From Actinomycetota bacterium (GTDB lineage Bacteria > Actinomycetota > Thermoleophilia > Gaiellales > Gaiellaceae), in assembly GCA_013816245.1 (NCBI GenBank), contig JACDEU010000003.1:58411-122410 (forward strand): DNA of 64,000 nucleotides, read 5' to 3'. The number at the start of each line of letters is the position of its first letter. The stretch's first letter is position 1. This document shows positions 59,941 through 64,000 of the stretch, piece after piece. The translations under genes were made by a program, and so were the position numbers. Under the pieces are notes generated by a model. The model was given only the letters and a program-made list of their open reading frames with translations. It made no database searches and was not told the DNA's origin.

Positions 59941-60695
59941 GACTCGGCCGCATCTCCTACGTGAACATGGCGCCGGTCTTCTACCGGCTCGACGCCGAGG
60001 TCGAAGAGATCCAGGGCGTCCCGACCGAGCTCAACCGCCGCGTGCTCACAGGAGAGCTCGACGTCGCGCCGATCTCGTCGATCGAGTACGCGCGGAACGC
60101 CGACCGCCTGCGGCTGCTGCCGCGCCTCTGCGTCAGCTCCGAGGGTGCAGTCGACTCGATCCAACTCGTCTCCCGCAAGCCGCTCGAGCACGTGCGGTCG
60201 GTTGCGGTCACCCCGGAGTCGGCGACCTCGGTCGTGCTGACGAAGGTGCTGCTGCCCGAGGCCTCACACGTGCCGCTCGGCGAGGAAGCGGACGCGAAGC
60301 TCCTGATCGGCGACGCGGCCCTGAAGTCCGCTTTCGAGGATCCGACGCCGCACTACGACCTGGGGCGGCTCTGGCTCGAGCGCACGGGGCTGCCGATGGT
60401 CTTTGCCGTCTGGGCCTGCCCCGAGCCGCTGCACGCTGGGCTCGCGGAGCTGGAGGACGCGCTGGTCGCCTCGGTGCGTCTCGCGCGGGCCGAGCCGGAG
60501 CAGCTGGCCTACGAGGCGAGCGAGCGGTACGGCTATCCGGCGGGCTTCCTGGCGCGCTACTTCGAGAAGCTGCGGTATCGCTTCGGCCCCCGCGAGCGCG
60601 CGGGGCTGATGACGTTCCTCGAGCTGGCGCAGGAGACGGGCGAGCTCGACGAGGTGCCGGAGCTCCGCTTCGTCCGCGAGGCGGTCGTCGCGTGA
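59934..60695 (+). CDS. mqnA: Chorismate dehydratase
   Basis: A 253-residue periplasmic-binding-protein-like enzyme: VRLGRISYVNMAPVFYRLD at the start, APISSIEYARNADRLRLLP and LLIGDAALKSAFEDPTPHYDLG. It dehydrates chorismate to 3-enolpyruvyl-benzoate, the first step of the futalosine pathway. ATG 59934 overlaps mqnE by 7 bases. Its stop overlaps the GTG of mqnC. Confidence 0.95.
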   Translation: MVRLGRISYVNMAPVFYRLDAEVEEIQGVPTELNRRVLTGELDVAPISSIEYARNADRLRLLPRLCVSSEGAVDSIQLVSRKPLEHVRSVAVTPESATSVVLTKVLLPEASHVPLGEEADAKLLIGDAALKSAFEDPTPHYDLGRLWLERTGLPMVFAVWACPEPLHAGLAELEDALVASVRLARAEPEQLAYEASERYGYPAGFLARYFEKLRYRFGPRERAGLMTFLELAQETGELDEVPELRFVREAVVA

Positions 60696-61897
60696 CCGAG
60701 TTCGTGGCTCAGAGCCACAAGCCCTCGCACGGGTCCTTTCGGGACAGGGACGCCGCACGGAGAAAAGCGCCTTCGAACCAGTTAGTGGCTCAGAGCCACA
60801 AGGACTCCGACGGGTCTGTTTCGCACGTCCTCGAACGCGCGCTCGAGGGCGAGCGGATTTCCGACGCGGAAGCCTTGACGCTCCTGGAGTCGCGCGACCT
60901 CGTTTCCGTCGGGCGCGCTGCGCACGAGATCCGAAACCGCAAAGCGGACCCGGATCGGATCACCTTCATCATCGACCGCAACCTGAACTACACGAATATC
61001 TGTCACACCGACTGCGACTTCTGCGCCTTCTACCGCAGCCCCGGCGACACGCGCGAGGGTTACCTCCTGCCGAAGTCCGTCATCTTCAAGAAGATCGAGG
61101 AGACGATCGCACTCGGCGGTACCGGGCTCCTGATGCAGGGCGGTCATCATCCCGACCTCGCAATCGACTACTACGAGGATCTGTTCCGCTCGATCAAGGC
61201 GCGCTACAAGATCCACCTGCATGCTCTGTCACCGCCGGAGGTCCAGCACATCGCGCGGCGCAGCAAGCTGACGCTCTGGCAGACGATCTCGCGTCTCCGC
61301 GATGCCGGGCTCGACTCGATTCCCGGCGGCGGAGGGGAGATCCTCGTCGATCGTGTGCGCGACGAGATCGCTCCGAAGAAGACGAAGACGAAGGAGTGGC
61401 TCGACGTCATGCGCCACGCACACCGGCTCGGCATGTCGACGACGGCCACGATGATGTACGGCCACGTCGAGACCGTGGCCGAGCGTGTCGAGCACATGCG
61501 CCGCATTCGCGACCTGCAAGACGAGACCGGCGGCTTTCGCGCCTTCATCTCGTGGACATTCCAGAACGACGGCAACCGCCTCGCCGGAAAAGTTGCGTGG
61601 GAGGAGATGCCGACCTCCTTCGACTACCTGCTGACGCAGGCGGTTTCCAGGATCTACCTCGACAACGTCCCCCACATCCAGTCGTCCTGGGTGACGCAGG
61701 GGATGAAGATCGGTCAGGTCGCGCTCGGCTTCGGCGCCGACGACATGGGCTCGGTGATGATCGAGGAGAACGTCGTCTCCGCGGCCGGCACGACACATCG
61801 CACTTCCACCGAGGAGCTCGTCCACCTGATCAAGGCCCTCGGAAAGACACCCGTGCAGCGAGACACGCTGTACCGCGCGGTCAAGGTCTGGAACTGA
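60692..61897 (+). CDS. mqnC: Cyclic dehypoxanthinyl futalosine synthase, with repeat-derived N-terminal extension
   Basis: A radical-SAM enzyme (CHTDCDFCAFYRSPGD) that cyclises dehypoxanthine futalosine. GGTGLLMQGGHHPDL and MMYGHVETVAERVEHM follow the MqnC pattern. From GTG 60692 (in GTGA overlap with mqnA, GAGG upstream) it has 401 residues. The conserved part begins only near VLERALEGERIS. The extra 46 residues come from a palindromic repeat pair and contain VAQSHK twice. GTG 60785 would give a standard 370 residues but has no ribosome site. Confidence 0.92.
   Translation: MTEFVAQSHKPSHGSFRDRDAARRKAPSNQLVAQSHKDSDGSVSHVLERALEGERISDAEALTLLESRDLVSVGRAAHEIRNRKADPDRITFIIDRNLNYTNICHTDCDFCAFYRSPGDTREGYLLPKSVIFKKIEETIALGGTGLLMQGGHHPDLAIDYYEDLFRSIKARYKIHLHALSPPEVQHIARRSKLTLWQTISRLRDAGLDSIPGGGGEILVDRVRDEIAPKKTKTKEWLDVMRHAHRLGMSTTATMMYGHVETVAERVEHMRRIRDLQDETGGFRAFISWTFQNDGNRLAGKVAWEEMPTSFDYLLTQAVSRIYLDNVPHIQSSWVTQGMKIGQVALGFGADDMGSVMIEENVVSAAGTTHRTSTEELVHLIKALGKTPVQRDTLYRAVKVWN
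60704..60799. repeat. Paired palindromes GTGGCTC-A-GAGCCAC within the mqnC 5' end
   Basis: Two perfect 15-base palindromes (60704-60718 and 60785-60799) lie 81 bases apart, both read in the mqnC frame as VAQSHK. They are the same core as the pair at 18083-18178 (with A instead of T at the centre on this strand). The element has evidently expanded the intergenic or N-terminal region of mqnC while keeping the frame open. Confidence 0.8.
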
Positions 61898-61982
61898 AGC
61901 TTTAGCCGCCCCTTGCCGTGATCCGGTCTGAGTGCCAATGTTGCCGGACTGGGCCAATTCTTTCCGGAAGGGGATTCATCAC

Positions 61983-62375
61983 ATGAAGGGGTTTGCGCTA
62001 CTTCTCGGCGCGCTTGCCGGCGCCGCGCTCCTGTACGTCACGACCGCCGTCGGCGGCCAGCAGGCCGGCCCGTCGCGGGCCGAGTTCAACGCGCTGAAGA
62101 AGCAGGTCGCAGTGCTGAAGAAGGACGACCTTGCCGTCCAGGCCGTCCTCAACGGCTGCTTCAGCAGTGCGATCCCCGTCGTCAGGTACAACGGCTACGA
62201 ATCTCGAGCGGACGACGGCTCGACGTTCGTCACGACCGCGCTCGACGTCGCCGAGGCGGGCGACACGCCGATGATGTATCTCCTCGACGTCGGACAGGGT
62301 TGCGCCACCGTGATCAACACCGCGAAGCTCGGTCTGCATCTGAAGTCGATGCATCCCGCGGCAACGCGTCGCTAA
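61983..62375 (+). CDS. Secreted small protein with coiled coil
   Basis: A 130-residue protein: MKGFALLLGALAGAALLYVTTA is a signal or anchor helix, followed by an Ala/Lys-rich coiled coil (SRAEFNALKKQVAVLKKDD) and a compact C-terminal part with two Cys (LNGCFSSAIP, VGQGCATVI) that may pair. GGAAGGGG precedes ATG 61983. No family recognised. Confidence 0.6.
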   Translation: MKGFALLLGALAGAALLYVTTAVGGQQAGPSRAEFNALKKQVAVLKKDDLAVQAVLNGCFSSAIPVVRYNGYESRADDGSTFVTTALDVAEAGDTPMMYLLDVGQGCATVINTAKLGLHLKSMHPAATRR

Positions 62376-62485
62376 GCGGTTTTCGCGACGGTGACCGGCG
62401 TGGCAGTGATGTCGCGCCGGTCTCCGTTACCTAACATTCTCCTTTCAGTCACCGACATACCGTTCAGCTACTCTCGGGCGGGGTC

Positions 62486-64000
62486 GTGCTCAGAAGAGCC
62501 ATCATCTGTGCCCTTTTTGCAGGGCTTTTCGTCGCGTCGGGAGTCGCCGTCGCGGCAACCCCGGTGCGCGGCCAGACGCTAGTCCCGGGCGTCATCTACT
62601 CGCGCCAGATCGAGTTCACCGCGCACGGGCCCGTCGTGATCCACGTCATCTCGGCACCGAAGCCGACCGGGTTGTATGCGCTGAAGCCGGTGTTGTCGAA
62701 CAACACGATCCTCGGGCGTGAACATGTCACGTCGATGGAGAAGCGAGTCTCCGCCGAGGCCACCGTTGCGGGAGTGAACGGCGATCTCTTCAGCTGGACA
62801 GACGGTCACCCGACGGGTGGTCTCATTCGCGGCGGCACGCTCGACAGCGCGCCCGTCGACTTTCGCTCGACCGTCGGGATCGACACCGACGGTTTGCTGC
62901 ACGTCGAGCGCGTGCGGATGGCAGGAACCTGGCAGGGATCGGGACAGCGACGGATCCTCGGCATCAACGAGCTGCCTCGCGCGAATCGCACGACGCTCTA
63001 CACCCGCGCCTGGGGTTCCCGCACACCCGCCGAGAACGCCGGCGCGCAGGCGATCATCCAGCCGTTCCCTGTGACGAAGCCGAACATTCCGCTCACGGGG
63101 GTCGTTACGCAATACGTCACCGGTGGGAACCAGCCGATCCCCGCGGACGGTGCGGTGCTGGTCGCGCGAGGCGCCCAGGCCGGATTTCTCTCGGCCGAGG
63201 CGCCGGTCGGTGCAAACCTGACCGTTCTGCTGACGCTCACGCCGCCGTGGGCGAACGTGCTCGAAGCCGTCGGCGGCGGACCGGTGATCGTGCGCGACGG
63301 CAGGCCCATCTTCCGGTCGCTCGAGGGTTTCACCACCGACCAGCTCGCCTACCGGCATCCGCGAACCGGGGTCGGTCAGACGGCCGACGGACGGGTCCTG
63401 CTCGTCGCGGTCGATGGGCGCCAGCCGGGCTACAGCACCGGGCTGACCAACTTCGAGCTCGCGCTGACGATGATGCGACTCGGGTGTGTGACGGCCTCCG
63501 CGCTCGACGCGGGCGGTTCGACGACGATGGCGTTCGACGGCAAGCTTCTGAACAGGCCCTCGGATCCCGGCGGCGAACGCGCAGTCGCCGAGGCGCTGAC
63601 GCTCTTCTACTACGGCGTGTACGCACCCGCGTTGCCCGCGCGCGTGCTCTCGCCGAACGCCGACGGCGTTGACGACACTCAGGCCTTCGCCTACAAGCTC
63701 GTGCGTCCCTCGACCGTCACCGTAACGCTGCTCGGTCCCGGCGGCATCGTCGTGCCGCTCGACTCTGGCTCGAAGGGGCCTGGCCTCTACAAGTTCAACT
63801 GGACGGGTGCAGGCCAGCCCGAGGGCGCCTGGACTTTCAGAACCGTCGCAGACGACGACCTCGGTCGTCACTCGACTGCGGATCGCCAGTTCGGGCTGAA
63901 CAACACGCTCGGGTTCCTCACCGCGACCGCGAGCCACCGCCGCGTCACCGGGAACTTCAGGCTTGCACGCGCTGCTCGCGTCGTCTTGCGCATCGAGACG
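62486..64000 (+). CDS. Secreted phosphodiester glycosidase (NAGPA-domain) protein, 3' end cut
   Basis: At least 505 residues, open to the window end. GTG 62486 starts a signal peptide (LRRAIICALFAGLFVASGVA). The NAGPA domain (about residues 60-380) has VAGVNGDLFSWTDGHPTGG, LEAVGGGPVIVRDGRP and the closing SALDAGGSTTMAFDG. A FlgD/Ig-like beta domain (ARVLSPNADGVDD) follows. These proteins cleave phosphodiester-linked sugars or act on exopolysaccharides. The protein is extracytoplasmic. Where it ends cannot be seen. Confidence 0.85.
   Translation, partial: MLRRAIICALFAGLFVASGVAVAATPVRGQTLVPGVIYSRQIEFTAHGPVVIHVISAPKPTGLYALKPVLSNNTILGREHVTSMEKRVSAEATVAGVNGDLFSWTDGHPTGGLIRGGTLDSAPVDFRSTVGIDTDGLLHVERVRMAGTWQGSGQRRILGINELPRANRTTLYTRAWGSRTPAENAGAQAIIQPFPVTKPNIPLTGVVTQYVTGGNQPIPADGAVLVARGAQAGFLSAEAPVGANLTVLLTLTPPWANVLEAVGGGPVIVRDGRPIFRSLEGFTTDQLAYRHPRTGVGQTADGRVLLVAVDGRQPGYSTGLTNFELALTMMRLGCVTASALDAGGSTTMAFDGKLLNRPSDPGGERAVAEALTLFYYGVYAPALPARVLSPNADGVDDTQAFAYKLVRPSTVTVTLLGPGGIVVPLDSGSKGPGLYKFNWTGAGQPEGAWTFRTVADDDLGRHSTADRQFGLNNTLGFLTATASHRRVTGNFRLARAARVVLRIET

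Noticed and set aside
62579..63937. 452-residue minus-strand open frame
   Set aside because: It is antisense to the well-supported NAGPA gene, which has a signal peptide and family motifs on the plus strand.
1..64000. tRNA, rRNA, CRISPR arrays, transposases, integrases or prophage genes
   Set aside because: None was seen by eye on either strand. A dedicated search could still find a degenerate element.

Overview
The window is high-GC, densely packed bacterial chromosome with about 70 protein genes and no rRNA, tRNA, CRISPR array, insertion sequence or phage gene that I could find. Futalosine-route menaquinone genes, GTG/TTG starts and the gene repertoire fit an uncultured soil actinobacterium, perhaps of the Thermoleophilia (Gaiellales/Solirubrobacterales). 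That placement is inference. Most junctions overlap by 1-25 bases, and start codons often share bases with the previous stop (ATGA, GTGA, TTGA and, unusually, CTGA).

Layout. 1-3.4 kb: end of a thiolase, a polytopic membrane protein, an aldehyde dehydrogenase. 3.4-18.1 kb: purine salvage and catabolism: an M20 amidohydrolase, a BMP/nucleoside ABC importer, a six-gene overlapping minus-strand operon (adenine deaminase, 8-oxoguanine-deaminase-like amidohydrolase, HIU hydrolase, OHCU decarboxylase, cytochrome-c-linked urate oxidase PuuD, DUF3830) and a divergent three-subunit xanthine dehydrogenase. Together they would import purines, convert them to urate and take urate to allantoin; no allantoinase is present. 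18-25 kb: small enzymes, two crotonases, LtrA, an HtrA-like protease, PaaG, and a SelW/Rdx-like gene with an in-frame UGA (predicted selenoprotein). 25.6-28.5 kb: paaABCD epoxidase genes and a divergent TetR regulator with a palindromic operator between. 28.8-34.2 kb: lipid kinase and a 2-oxoacid dehydrogenase (E1a, E1b, E2) with HIRAN and acetamidase genes inserted. 34-47 kb: a thioredoxin fold without cysteines, phosphodiesterase, Pcm, membrane glycosyltransferase-like proteins, a decayed hydrolase-cyclase pseudogene, YmdB-like phosphodiesterase, AI-2E protein and an ABC exporter. 47-49.8 kb: hemB-hemL. 50-52.5 kb: a large cyclase/ATPase/TPR regulator. 52.5-61.9 kb: menaquinone and respiratory cluster: UbiD-like, Rieske, cytochrome b, subunit IV-cytochrome c fusion, UbiX-like, MenG, polyprenyl synthase, mqnE, mqnA, mqnC. 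62-64 kb: two secreted proteins, the last cut by the window end.

Main discoveries: (1) the UGA-containing SelW/Rdx gene with a SECIS-like hairpin; (2) several genes, including hemL, that appear to start at CTG; (3) a paired palindromic repeat at two loci, one translated into the MqnC N terminus; (4) a PaaR-type operator controlling the paa divergon; (5) a Firmicutes-style bc complex embedded in the menaquinone pathway.
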